A DNA stretch of 64,000 bases, taken from KACC-23026 sp963829575. Its GTDB lineage: Bacteria; Bacillota; Bacilli; Bacillales; Sporolactobacillaceae. Under the pieces are notes generated by a model. It had not been told where the DNA came from. It ran no database searches and worked only from the letters and a program-made list of their open reading frames with translations. Location: the NCBI GenBank assembly GCA_963829575.1, contig CAWHJF010000019.1, positions 1-64,000 of the forward strand. Reading direction: 5' to 3'. The position numbers were made by a program, and so were the translations under genes. Each line of letters begins with the position of its first letter. Positions within the stretch are counted from its first letter, which is position 1. Of the stretch, positions 28,279 through 37,372 are shown piece by piece.

Positions 28279-29496
28279 CACTAGCGTTGCATTAATTGAA
28301 TCTAATGATTCTAAATATCTAAAATATTCGATTTGCAGGGTGATTCCTGTCCAAATCCAAAGAAAAGGATATACGCATAGACAAGAATACACTAATTTCA
28401 TCATTTGGTAAATGGGTCTCACCAATTAATCTTCAAAATCTAACTAAGAAAGTTGAAGATTTGAAACTGGATAGCTACACAAAAAAACTCTCAACAGAGG
28501 CTTATATTAAGCTTTTACTTTTTGCCCAATTAAACGAAACTGAAAGTTTACGTGCAATCAGTGATGCACTTTTTGATGATAACCTTCAGAATGAACTAGG
28601 ATTTGAATCAATCAGTGCTTCCAAATTATCTAGAAAAAACAATGAAATGGATCCATCGATTCTTTCAAATATATTCCTAGATCTAAAGGGGAAGATCAAA
28701 TTTTTTCATAACCAAAATAAAACCAGAGTTGCCCTTAAGATCATTGATTCAAGTACACTGCCGCTTATTTTGCCCAATTATAATGGGCAAAATTCCGTAA
28801 GACCAAGGCAGGGGCTAAGCTTCATTTGAAATTGGTCTTTATGGAGGATCATTCGATTTAACCTAAAAAAGCTGTTATTACAACTGCCAAAGAACATGAC
28901 CGGAATCAACTGTGTTTGACCGTGGTTATGTTGATTATGAGTGGTTTGATCAGATGACAGATAAAGGACAGTTTTTTGTTTCTAGATTAAAGAAAAATGC
29001 ATTTCTTAGTGAAATTTATACCTTTAAACTGCCAGAGGAATCTAAAGCTTTATCCGATAAAATGGTTTATATCGGCACACCGCAAAATCGAGCTGAAAAT
29101 CCCTTTCGAATAGTGGAAGTCGAAGATACGAAAGGTAATCTCCTTCGTCTCATCACAAACCGTTTTGTTATAAGTGCTGATGAAAATCGGTGAGATTTTT
29201 AGTTCTCGTTGCGTACTGTTTAATGGTACTCGCTCAACTAGACATTAAAAGCAAAAGATCGTTACTTCAAATCACGAGATTGTTAAAGGCAACTATTTGG
29301 AAACCATCTTATATTTAGTTACGAAAAGTCGAAGGAAAAACAGTCCCATAATCTAGCCATTAATCCGTCCCTTAGTAGTAAATGTATAATTTTACCAAAT
29401 GGGCAGAATCACCTTTTCTTTAGGCTTTGTCTTTTTGGTTCAATTTCGGTGAATTTTTTTACAGAATATTAGGTTAATATTTATGCAACACTAGTG
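28279..29496 (+). mobile_element. IS4-family insertion sequence, copy 3 (decayed)
   Basis: The ends CACTAGCGTTGCAT and ATGCAACACTAGTG (one mismatch) match copies 1 and 2 but the element is 1218 bp, with internal deletions. It is in the opposite orientation to the other two. Its insertion split an IS66 remnant, a nested transposon. No target duplication is evident. Confidence 0.85.
28377..29352 (+). pseudogene. IS4-family transposase (copy 3), degenerate
   Basis: The start codon is mutated to ATA (28377), after which DKNTLISS can be read. Fragments 28461-28829 (through KIIDSSTLPL) and 28912-29193 (FDRGYVDYEWF onward) hold the first two Asp. The region with the catalytic Glu is deleted between ISADE and the C-terminal tail. 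Identity is much higher to copy 1 than to copy 2. It cannot encode an active enzyme. Confidence 0.9.
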
Positions 29497-29581
29497 AATT
29501 CACCTATCATTATATTAACTTTGCGACTGTATCATGTCATTCCACTAACAAAAATTTCATACACTTTCATTTCATTTTTTT

Positions 29582-29622
29582 AAAAAACACCACACAGCGG
29601 GATCCGCCATGTGGTGTTTTTA
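29582..29622 (-). terminator. Terminator of the CocE-like hydrolase gene
   Basis: AAAAACACCACA pairs with TGTGGTGTTTTT with an inner GCGG/CCGC stem. On the minus strand it ends in a run of T, just after the stop codon. Confidence 0.85.
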
Positions 29623-29626
29623 GTTA

Positions 29627-31546
29627 TTATTTATGATCCTTTTGTTTCGGATGGTGATCCTGCTTTTCTTTATGCGTGTTGTTCGATTGAACGATTGGTA
29701 AATTAATCGCGGATGGATGGGCAGCATCATGGTAAATCGTGTTTTGCGCTACAATGGCATCTGATGCGGTATCCACCCCTTCTTTGTGACCGGTGTTAAG
29801 ATTTCGATCAAAACGCGGATAGTTTGAACTTGCAAGATCAATGCGGATTCGATGCCCTTTCAAGAATTCATGGCTGATCCCCGCAATGTTGACGTTAACT
29901 TGATAGATTTTGCCAGGTTTTAATAGCTTGGCTTTTTGTTGACCGTCCCGGTATTTCGCACGGGTAATACTGTCCTCAATGAGAGTCGAGGTACCGTCTG
30001 GCGCAACATCCGTTATTTTAACTGTGAAATCCGTATCCACGGCAGTCGAACTCACGAATAATTTAGCCGTTGCAGGTCCAACCACTTCTAGTGGATTCTT
30101 CAACGGATCGGATGTAAACGTTAAGACTTGTGAAGCCTTAGGATCCGTTGAAGCAACTTCATCCGGTCGTTGGTCAAGCGCCCCGTTCGCAATCATTAAG
30201 TTATTTCCGCCGATCGTACCTGTTGGTTTTAATGGATTATAAAGGTATGTGTTGGATCCCTCATTATGAGAGTCACGTTTCAAAGAGAGGGACCCGTCAT
30301 TGACTGAGTCAATCGTCCCACTCGTCTTAGGATGGAAATAAAAAGGTTCGGTTTTGGTAGTTTTGAGCGGCCAACTTGAGGAAGTTTCCCAATGATTGAT
30401 CCCCGTTACATAATACTTGACAGCGGGCTGTTCCATGATTTGATTGTGAATACCTTTTAACCAGTAATCAAACCATTGAACCATGGTCGCGGTATCATTG
30501 AATGTCGAGTTTTGGCCAGCCCAAGGTTCCACGCTCATGTTTTGAACATGCGTCCATGGCCCCATGACCAACATTTGATTCCCTTTCGCTCCTTTGCCTC
30601 CTTTGTTTTGAAGACCACTGAAACCATTTAGTACGCCGGTTTCAAAAATATCGTAAAAACCACCGATATGAAAGACTGGAACATGGATTTGGTTTAGTTT
30701 ATCCATAATATTGTTAGTATCATCAATTTCGCGATAAATTGGATCTTTCATAGTTGCCACGTCTGTGTTTAACGTATCCTGATAGGCAGGCATATAGGTG
30801 GATGTTAAATTAGGAAAAGCATTTAACGGCAATTGTTCTAGATTAAAATACCCTTGTAGATTTTGCGCAATTCCAGCTGTAGTCTTTAGGGCTTGAATGT
30901 TGGTGGGGTCTAGACGTTGGAGTTGTTCCACGTTCATACCATTTAACCAACCTTGAACAAGCGATTGCCTTAAAGCACCACCTTGATAATAAGATTCACT
31001 ATAGATGTCTGCCGTGCTGTACTCTGAGAACATCGCTTTCAGATGGGGCGGGTTTTCAAGCGCTGCTGCGTTTTGTACAATTGCAAGGGCAGAAGCGCCA
31101 TATGTACCGACCTTCCCATCGCTCCAATCCTGTTTTGCGGCCCACTCAATCGTATCGTACCCATCTTTCCCATCCTCCAAAAAAGGATAATAAACGCCTT
31201 GAGATTCACCGCGACCGCGTACATCTTGAACGACCACCGCATAGCCATGTTCAGCTAAATAAATGGCCTGTGGATCAGAACCATTCCCTTTGCCGTATGG
31301 CGTGCGCGAAACTAACGTCGGAAACCTAAGACCACCAGTCTTTGGAAGGTAGACATCCGCTTTCAAAACCGTACCATCACGCATGGTAACGCTTACATTT
31401 TGTGAAACAGTAAACAGTGTTTGTGCCATAACCCGAGTGCTAGTGGTTGTGGAAGGAGTTGCAGCTTCAGCATGAGTAATCCAAGAAAATGGGGAAGCCG
31501 TGAGCATAAGTGTTGTGGCAAGGACAAGTAATTTTTTCCCTTTCAA
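29627..31546 (-). CDS. Secreted CocE/NonD-type hydrolase (X-Pro dipeptidyl-peptidase S15 family)
   Basis: A 639-aa exported serine hydrolase. TTG at 31546 follows AGGAGG and begins a signal peptide (to about AEAAT). The S15-like alpha/beta-hydrolase core has DVYLPKTGGLRFPTLVSRTP, VVQDVRGRGESQG, the nucleophile elbow GTYGASALA (usually GxSYxG), the Asp region HIGGFYDIFETG, and the His in MGPWTH. The C-terminal ~250 residues are a jelly-roll (PepX_C) domain, followed by a His/Lys-rich tail. It should hydrolyse acyl esters or amides outside the cell; the substrate is not known. It is monocistronic. Confidence 0.85.
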   Translation of the reverse strand: MKGKKLLVLATTLMLTASPFSWITHAEAATPSTTTSTRVMAQTLFTVSQNVSVTMRDGTVLKADVYLPKTGGLRFPTLVSRTPYGKGNGSDPQAIYLAEHGYAVVVQDVRGRGESQGVYYPFLEDGKDGYDTIEWAAKQDWSDGKVGTYGASALAIVQNAAALENPPHLKAMFSEYSTADIYSESYYQGGALRQSLVQGWLNGMNVEQLQRLDPTNIQALKTTAGIAQNLQGYFNLEQLPLNAFPNLTSTYMPAYQDTLNTDVATMKDPIYREIDDTNNIMDKLNQIHVPVFHIGGFYDIFETGVLNGFSGLQNKGGKGAKGNQMLVMGPWTHVQNMSVEPWAGQNSTFNDTATMVQWFDYWLKGIHNQIMEQPAVKYYVTGINHWETSSSWPLKTTKTEPFYFHPKTSGTIDSVNDGSLSLKRDSHNEGSNTYLYNPLKPTGTIGGNNLMIANGALDQRPDEVASTDPKASQVLTFTSDPLKNPLEVVGPATAKLFVSSTAVDTDFTVKITDVAPDGTSTLIEDSITRAKYRDGQQKAKLLKPGKIYQVNVNIAGISHEFLKGHRIRIDLASSNYPRFDRNLNTGHKEGVDTASDAIVAQNTIYHDAAHPSAINLPIVQSNNTHKEKQDHHPKQKDHK

Positions 31547-31863
31547 ATTAACGCCTCCTAATTTAATTCGTTTTTAATTGCAAAAAATAGTATATCAATA
31601 TTTTAAATATTTTAATAATTTTTCCTTTCGTCTCTTTTCATGTTTAAGTTACCCACTTCGATACTATTTTTGTTATACCCCTGTTTCTCGACATTTTTTA
31701 ATCTAATACTCTCTAATTATGCAGCAATCTGTCGAACGAAACTTAGATTAAAACAGAAGAAAAACGAGCAGACCCTTTGAATTCTGCTCGTTTTTTAGCT
31801 TTTAGTACACTGTTTTTTTTGTGGAACACCTTTTAATGAGTACAACCGCCTAATAATAGAAAG
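31547..31863. other. Intergenic stretch holding a bidirectional terminator
   Basis: Apart from the terminator near 31761-31796, the stretch contains the upstream region of the CocE-like gene. No open frame with a ribosome binding site was seen. Confidence 0.5.
31758..31798 (-). terminator. Terminator downstream of xdhC
   Basis: AAAACGAGCAGA pairs perfectly with TCTGCTCGTTTT around a 10-nt loop, with T-runs on both strands. It can end xdhC transcription coming from the right. Confidence 0.8.
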
Positions 31864-32916
31864 TTATTCGATCTTTGCCATATGTGAATATGGCGTGTGG
31901 ATCATTGGCTTTCTCTTTAATTGAATCAGTTGAGCAATGATGCTGATTGCGATTTCCTCAGGGCCCTCTGCTCCAATAGTAAGACCAACCGGTGAATATA
32001 TAGGACTCTTGACCTTAAGGCCAGACAGCAATCGTTTGGTTCGATCTTTTGATCCTAATATACCTATATAAAAGGGTAACTGATCTTGGATCGCTTTTAA
32101 AAAAGCCCGATCCTTTTGAAAAACGTGAGAGAGAAGAATAATGGTGTCATACTCCGTGAGGCGAAGTTGTTCTGCGATGCGCTCAGGGGTACCAATTACA
32201 ATTTGGTTGGCATCCGGAAACGTGCTTCGGTTACACAAAGCCGGGCGCCAATCTGTAACCGTTAAAGAAAAGCCCGCCGCTTTGGCGATCTTGGTAAGCG
32301 GGATGGCGTCCGCCCCACCCCCAAATAAAATGAATCTTGATTGGGGCTGGAAAGTTTGAATATAGAGTTGAGTCGCGTTCGAGCAAACTGAGATAAGACG
32401 GTTGGGTCGTGTGCCCAGTTTCTGTGTGAGTCTTTCAAGTTCATAATCAAGTGATTCACATGACCACTCGCCAAAAGAGACAGAATTTCCAACGATAAAT
32501 TGATAATCTGTAACTGCATTTTGTGAATCTATCCTTCTCACCAGTTGAACCGCGTACCCTTTTTCAAGATAAGCTTTTAATGCCAAGAGGTGCGCATGAA
32601 AGGTTTTTGTAATCGGCTCTAAAAGGACATAAAGCGTTCCGTTGCAACCTGCCCCTTGTCCCCATGACAGATCATCTTCACTTGAAAGATCATAAGGGAT
32701 CGTTATAGGCGTAATCAAATTCATGGATTGAACACGTTCAATTAAGTCCTCTTCTAAACAACCTGCACTTAATAATCCGACTTTCGAACCATCCCCACCA
32801 ATGACCATCATGGCTCCTTCCTTACGATAAGCTGAGCCTTCAACTTTAATAATTGTGGCTAAAATATTAGATGTTGAAACTTCTAAAGAGCTAATCTTCT
32901 CTAATACGTCATACAT
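31864..32916 (-). CDS. xdhC: XdhC/CoxI family molybdoenzyme maturation protein
   Basis: A 350-aa member with XdhC_CoxI at the N-terminus (TIIKVEGSAYRKEGAMMVI, then LSAGCLEEDL) and a Rossmann XdhC_C domain (FILFGGGADAIPLTK, then GILGSKDRTKRL). The family inserts or sulfurates the Mo cofactor of xanthine dehydrogenase (PucA in B. subtilis). The Cys of SAGCLE is conserved. The subunit genes just upstream are ruined, so this intact gene may now serve another hydroxylase or be in early decay. Confidence 0.88.
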   Translation of the reverse strand: MYDVLEKISSLEVSTSNILATIIKVEGSAYRKEGAMMVIGGDGSKVGLLSAGCLEEDLIERVQSMNLITPITIPYDLSSEDDLSWGQGAGCNGTLYVLLEPITKTFHAHLLALKAYLEKGYAVQLVRRIDSQNAVTDYQFIVGNSVSFGEWSCESLDYELERLTQKLGTRPNRLISVCSNATQLYIQTFQPQSRFILFGGGADAIPLTKIAKAAGFSLTVTDWRPALCNRSTFPDANQIVIGTPERIAEQLRLTEYDTIILLSHVFQKDRAFLKAIQDQLPFYIGILGSKDRTKRLLSGLKVKSPIYSPVGLTIGAEGPEEIAISIIAQLIQLKRKPMIHTPYSHMAKIE

Positions 32917-32920
32917 GTGG

Positions 32921-33424
32921 TCACCCCCACGTTTGTTGTCCTTGTTCTATACGTTTTCTAACTAATAACTCGCGTGGTCGGCTGCCAGTCTTCTTATTAC
33001 CCGAATGATCCCTGCATAACCTGTACACCGACACAAAATTTCTAGCAAGGGCTTCAGTAATCGCGTCGTAATCGGGAGTGGGATTCACATCTAGTAAAGC
33101 TTTGATCGCCGTCACCATCCCTGGCGTGCAATACCCTCATTGAAAGCCCCCTCCTTCAAGAAGCGCTTTCTGAATAGACTATCCCCCATTTTTATTTATG
33201 CCTTCAATAAATTGTATGGTTCTTCCGTTTGCTTGATAAGCCATAATTAAACATAAATTAACGAGTTCTCCGTCCATAAGAACAGAACATGCTCCACAAC
33301 GCCCAATCCCACACGCTTCTTTTACGCCTGTTAAATCCAGCTCTTTGCGTAAAATCTCAATAAGTGATGTAACGGGTGGTGTCCATCATTCGATCCATTT
33401 GTTATTGATTACGGCACTAAACAT
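32921..33424 (-). pseudogene. Xanthine dehydrogenase 2Fe-2S subunit (CoxS/PucE type), decayed
   Basis: Read continuously, the frame gives MFSAVINNKWIE, then PVTSLIEILRKELDLTGVKE, ACGIGRCGACSVLMDGE (first cluster Cys set), ANGRTIQFIEG, GYCTPGMVTAIKALLD (second set, GYCTPGM) and a frameshifted end ARNFVSVYRLCRDHSG in place of GNLCRCTGY. Three in-frame stops interrupt it, one of them TGA where the family has Cys in FQCGYCTPG. A normal subunit is about 155-165 aa. Order relative to xdhC fits a former operon. Confidence 0.85.
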
Positions 33425-34075
33425 CAAGGGGTTTGAAACATCTAACCTGGGTTCTGTTAAGCCTGTTTTTTCTTCTGCCATTCAAGAGTCCCGCATTCTC
33501 TAAAAGCTCTTCTGGCGATACCGGCAGGCGCGTCACCCAATAACCTATTGCATCATGAATGGCTTTTTTGATCGCAGGTGCTACGGCAACCGTTCCAATC
33601 TCCCCTACCCCTCTTGGTCCATAACAATCGTTCTGTTCTACCGCTTCAATGGCTTCTACGTTCATTTTAAGCGGAGCATCCTTAATAGTTGGAATGAGGT
33701 AGAAATCAAAAATTTTGGTGACACATTCCCCGTTAATCATCGCAAAAAGGCTTCTTCAGTCGCCTCATCGCACGCGAGGCTGTGGAAGAGCCCGTATGAG
33801 GGACGCGATCCGTGTCGCCAATTACAACCAATTACAATGATTAAATCCTCAGGGGAACAGGTCAATTCATCACTCGCGATTGTTTCAATAACAGCGAGCA
33901 GTCTTTGCCCACACTCTTCAAAACCGAATGCCACTTCAATCTTTCCATCATTATAAAAATTAATCGCCCACCAGCGCCATCTAACCGACCCTATCCTAAT
34001 CCCCCACCGGCACCGTTAATGCAATCCCAAACCCTCTTTTCACTTTGTCATGAATGACAATCCGCTCAGGTGTAA
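33417..34075 (-). pseudogene. Xanthine dehydrogenase molybdopterin subunit, C-terminal remnant
   Basis: Only the last ~220 residues of a normally 750-aa Mo-binding subunit remain, in several frames: KRGFGIAL and GRLDGAGGRL near 34000, FGFEECGQRLLAVIETIA with EDLIIVIG (33737-33934), then YGPRGVGEIGTVAVAPAIKK with AIHDAIGYWVTRLPVSPEEL (33417-33740). The EIG near the C-terminus is the conserved active-site Glu region. The 5' two-thirds and the FAD subunit are missing. The remnant overlaps the start of the 2Fe-2S remnant, as in a tight operon. Confidence 0.85.
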
Positions 34076-34105
34076 TTAGGGTTGACCCAATAAAACGAAG
34101 ACACT

Positions 34106-34139
34106 AAAAAACACTGATCCTTTATAGATCAGTGTTTTT
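34106..34139 (-). terminator. Terminator of the SleB-like gene
   Basis: AAAAACACTGATC pairs perfectly with GATCAGTGTTTTT around an 8-nt loop, immediately after the stop codon. Confidence 0.85.
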
Positions 34140-34151
34140 GACGCGCTTATT

Positions 34152-34757
34152 TTATTTTGCAAAAACGTGGTGACCGATCACAACCGTGACTTGACGACTC
34201 GCATCATAGAAGGAATGTGCAGTAGATGGATTATAGAAGAACAACGATCCACTTCCTTTACCCTTTAGAGCAAGCGCTTCGTTCACCGCACTTACAGAGG
34301 CTGCATCAGCTGGTTGATTAATTTGGCCATTTTTAACCGGTGTAAAGGCATAATAGCCACCTGATACCTGATCAATGACACCATGAACGCTATTTGGAAA
34401 CTTTGAACTCGCCACGCGATTTAACACGACAGAAGCAACTGCTACTTTTCCAGCATAAGGTTCCCCAACGGCCTCAGCATGTACAAGACGCGCTAACAAG
34501 TTTTTATCTGCCATGGAAATTGGTGAATTCGGAAGGACAATGTGATTCCCTGTATAAAGAGGTTTCCAGTGATTAGCTGCTTCTAGACTACCAATCGGAA
34601 TCCCAAACCCTTTCGCAAGTTTCCAATAGGTTTCATTTTGTTTCACAGTGTGTGTGGTCGCAGCTTCAGATTTCGATGTTAAAGTAAAAGCAGAGAAAGA
34701 AAAAATGATTCCTGTAGCAATTACGAGTTTAGTTAATTTTTTTAGAGTAGTTCTCAT
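34152..34757 (-). CDS. LysM plus SleB/CwlJ-type cell wall hydrolase
   Basis: A 201-aa exported protein. Signal peptide to about SEAAT; LysM (HTVKQNETYWKLAKGFG with LEAANHW) around residues 36-78; Hydrolase_2 domain (LLARLVHAEAVGEPYAGKVA, then VLNRV and FTPV) with the catalytic Glu in HAEA. SleB/CwlJ enzymes are lytic transglycosylases that open spore-cortex peptidoglycan at germination; LysM here replaces the usual PG-binding domain. It is monocistronic. Family paralogues (YkvT-like) exist in many Bacillales, so direct germination function is likely but unproven. Confidence 0.88.
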   Translation of the reverse strand: MRTTLKKLTKLVIATGIIFSFSAFTLTSKSEAATTHTVKQNETYWKLAKGFGIPIGSLEAANHWKPLYTGNHIVLPNSPISMADKNLLARLVHAEAVGEPYAGKVAVASVVLNRVASSKFPNSVHGVIDQVSGGYYAFTPVKNGQINQPADAASVSAVNEALALKGKGSGSLFFYNPSTAHSFYDASRQVTVVIGHHVFAK

Positions 34758-35082
34758 AGTTGTTGTAACCTCCTAGGAGTTGTCTTAGTTGGTCTACTAT
34801 TAGCCTAGCAAATGTAATGGTTGCATTCCTGATCCAAAACTTGGTAATCTAAATTATGGTCATTTTTCGTAGACTTTATAAGACTTGGAAGGCTTTTACT
34901 AAAATGTTCCTATTCTTAAAATTTTCCATTTTTCGCTCAAAATGGAAAATGATGGCTTATTTATTACAGAATTAAAAGTCTTGTAATATGATCAACGCGT
35001 TTAACTTTTAGGTCGTCCATTCCATTTCAATAACGAATCGATGATTTAGGTTGTGACAGTCCAAATAGAAGTGGAGATTCCT
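34758..35082. other. Intergenic stretch between divergent genes, with a hairpin
   Basis: ATTTTCCATTTT and AAAATGGAAAAT (34921-34950) form a perfect 12-bp stem with a 6-nt loop between the SleB-like gene and the AEC carrier. It could be an operator or a structured leader since neither gene ends here. No gene is seen. Confidence 0.5.
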
Positions 35083-36045
35083 ATGACTAATTTCATTTTT
35101 AGCATTCAGATTGCGTTACCGATCTTTCTGATCATGTGTGCCGGTTATGTTCTGAAACGAACGGGCATGTTGAACGATAATTTTATTAAAGTGGCTAATA
35201 CTTTGATCTTTCGAGTTGCCCTCCCCATTAAGCTCTTTAGCGATATGCTAGACAAATCCTTTAATCAACTCTTTGATCTCAGGTTTATTGCGTTTACAGT
35301 GTCAGGGACGCTTCTCAGCGCTGGCGCGGCCTGGTTACTTGGTGCACTTGTGTTAAAAGAAAAGCATCAATTAGGTGCTTTTATTCAAGGGTCTTTTCGT
35401 GGAAATTTTGTTTACGTAGGTCTGACCTTAATGGAGAATATGACGGGGTCTATGGGACTAAAATATCCTCTCGTTCTAGCGTTTGTCGTCCCTTTATATA
35501 ATATATTGGCGGTCCTAGCACTTACGTTTACTAATACGAATAAAATGGCGGACTTCAATCTTCTAAAATTATTGAAACAAACGGGTTTGAACATTATAAA
35601 AAATCCGCTTATCCTCTCAATCGTTCTTGGTATTGTTGCCTCCGAACTTGGATTAAAGCTACCAATGGTTTTATCCAGAACAGCTGGTTATTTCGGTGAT
35701 ATCGCCACACCTTTAGCACTCCTGACAATTGGCGCAACCTTTCGCTTTCAAACCATCACCAAACAGATTTTGCCCTCAATTTATGCCAGTTCTTTGAAAC
35801 TGTTTCTGACTCCGCTTGTAGCCGTTTTCTTGGCGAAGAGTCTGGGTTTTTCCAATCCTGATGTCCTCTTAATCTATGTCACGTTCGGGGTGCCTACAGC
35901 CGCAACCTCCTATATCATGACAGCGGCCTTGGATGGTGATAGCGAGCTCGCCTCAAACATCATTATGACCACCACCCTGCTTTCAATCGTATCCATGACT
36001 TTGTTTGTCTTTGCTTTTAAAACAATTGGACTGATTGGGTCTTGA
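35083..36045 (+). CDS. AEC (auxin efflux carrier) family transporter
   Basis: A 320-aa, ten-helix carrier starting at ATG 35083 after GTGGAG. The family features are LPIFLIMCAGYVLKRTGML in helix 1, LIFRVALPIKLF in helix 2 with its helix-breaking Pro, GNFVYVGL after helix 4, LLTIGATF in helix 7-8 and TFGVPTAATSYIMT near the end. The bile/arsenite/AEC (BART) superfamily moves organic acids such as malate or malonate, but nothing shows the substrate here. The tandem array begins right after the stop codon. Confidence 0.88.
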   Translation: MTNFIFSIQIALPIFLIMCAGYVLKRTGMLNDNFIKVANTLIFRVALPIKLFSDMLDKSFNQLFDLRFIAFTVSGTLLSAGAAWLLGALVLKEKHQLGAFIQGSFRGNFVYVGLTLMENMTGSMGLKYPLVLAFVVPLYNILAVLALTFTNTNKMADFNLLKLLKQTGLNIIKNPLILSIVLGIVASELGLKLPMVLSRTAGYFGDIATPLALLTIGATFRFQTITKQILPSIYASSLKLFLTPLVAVFLAKSLGFSNPDVLLIYVTFGVPTAATSYIMTAALDGDSELASNIIMTTTLLSIVSMTLFVFAFKTIGLIGS

Positions 36046-36051
36046 AGGGTT

Positions 36052-37069
36052 GGGCACGTAAAAAATTTAATGTGGTCACGTCGTTCCGTTATTTGCGCCT
36101 GCGCGAGGCATTTCGCAACTTTATGTCATCCAGAATCCTCTATTCCACTTATGATCACCTCGGAATGGAGGTGATTCATCGAACTAGCGACTCCTCGTGG
36201 ACGTGATTTTACATATTGCGTGTTTTAAGTGGCATTAAGGGATCACTGTGTCCACAAAAAATTATTGTGGTCATGTCGTTCCGTTATTTGCGCCTGCGCG
36301 AGGCATTTCGCAACTTTATGTCATCCAGAATCCTCTATTCCCCTATGACCACCTCGGAATGGAGGTGATTCATCGAAATAGCGACTCCTCGTGGACGTAA
36401 TTTTACATATTGCGTGTTTTAAGTCGCATTAAGGGATCACTGTGTCCACAAAAAATTAATGTGGTCACGACGTTCCGTTATTCGCGCCTGCGCGAGGCAT
36501 TCGCAACTTTATGTCATCCAGAATCCTCTATTCCCCTATGATCACCTCGGAATGGAGGTGATTCATCGAACTAGCGACTCCTCGTGGACGTAATTTTACA
36601 TATTGCGTGTTTTAAGTCGCATTAAGGGATCACTGTGTCCACAAAAAATTAATGTGGTCACGACGTTCCGTTATTCGCGCCTGCGCGAGGCATTTCGCAA
36701 ATTTATGTCATCCAGAATCCTCTATTCCCCTTATGTCACCTCGGAATGGAGGTGATTCATCGAAATAGCGACTGCTCGTGGACGTAATTTTGCATATTGC
36801 GTGTTTTAAGTCGCATTAAGGGATCACTGTGTCCACAAAAAATTATTGTGGTCACGACGTTCCGTTATTTGCGCCTGCGCGAGGCATACAGCAACTTTAT
36901 GTCATCCAGAATCCTCTATTCCCCTTATGTCACCTCGGAATGGAGGTGATTCATCGAACTAGCGACTGCTCGTGGACGTAATTTTGCATATTGCGTGTTT
37001 TAAGGGGCATTAAGGGATCACTGTGTCCACAAAAAATTATTGTGGTCACGACGTTCCGTTATTTGCGCC
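36052..37069. repeat. Tandem array of ~194-bp structured repeats
   Basis: Five units of 193-194 bp follow head to tail, plus partial ends. The marker GTTCCGTTAT recurs at 36084, 36278, 36472, 36665, 36859 and 37053. Units differ at only a few positions. Each keeps three hairpins: GCCT-GCGCG-AGGC; TCACCTC-GGAATG-GAGGTGA; and a stem CCACA/TGTGG across the unit junction (flanked by GTGT and TCAC). The last unit breaks off in GCGCC. No long frame crosses the array on either strand. Function is unknown: structured RNA, protein-binding satellite, or simple expansion by slippage are all possible. Confidence 0.95.
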
Positions 37070-37100
37070 ATGCCTATCCCTCGCCATGTGTAAAATCGAT

Positions 37101-37138
37101 AAAAAAGGGCCTGGAACAGCAAAGTTCCAGGCTCTTTT
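37101..37138 (-). terminator. Terminator of the 74-aa gene
   Basis: GCCTGGAAC pairs with GTTCCAGGC around AGCAAA. On the minus strand it is followed by CCTTTTTT, and it lies just after the stop codon. Confidence 0.85.
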
Positions 37139-37147
37139 GTCACTCTA

Positions 37148-37372
37148 TTAATTGATTTGTCCATAAAGTTGAGAGCGGTGGGTATAGATGGAGGTATAAA
37201 GGTCATAGACTTCTTTCTTCTCAAACTTGAATCGTTTAGTCGGAAAAAACGGGATTTGGAATTGTGTTTCCATTTCTTTCATAAGTTCAATGAGATGACG
37301 ATCGGTATCAAGGGCATTCAATTTCATCTGGATAATTTGTTGAAACCTAAGTTGATACTCTGAAAGGGTCAT
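37148..37372 (-). CDS. Small hypothetical protein (74 aa)
   Basis: ATG at 37372 lies 7 nt after GGGAGG, a strong binding site, and the frame ends just before a strong terminator, so it is a real gene. It begins MTLSEYQLRFQQIIQMKLNA and is mainly helical and charged (FFPTKRFKFEKKEVYDLY). There are no Cys residues and no membrane segment. I do not recognise a family. It lies beside the tandem array. Confidence 0.75.
   Translation of the reverse strand: MTLSEYQLRFQQIIQMKLNALDTDRHLIELMKEMETQFQIPFFPTKRFKFEKKEVYDLYTSIYTHRSQLYGQIN

Noticed and set aside
33140..33150. In-frame TGA in FQ-stop-GYCTPG, possible recoding to Cys or Sec
   Set aside because: Two further in-frame stops and a frameshifted C-terminus lie in the same gene, so ordinary decay explains it. 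No SECIS-like element was seen.
36052..37069. Tandem array considered as a CRISPR array
   Set aside because: Whole 194-bp units are repeated with no unique spacers and no cas genes nearby.
37018..37224. 68-codon minus-strand frame across the end of the array
   Set aside because: It crosses the terminator and the gene at 37148 in another frame, with no binding site.
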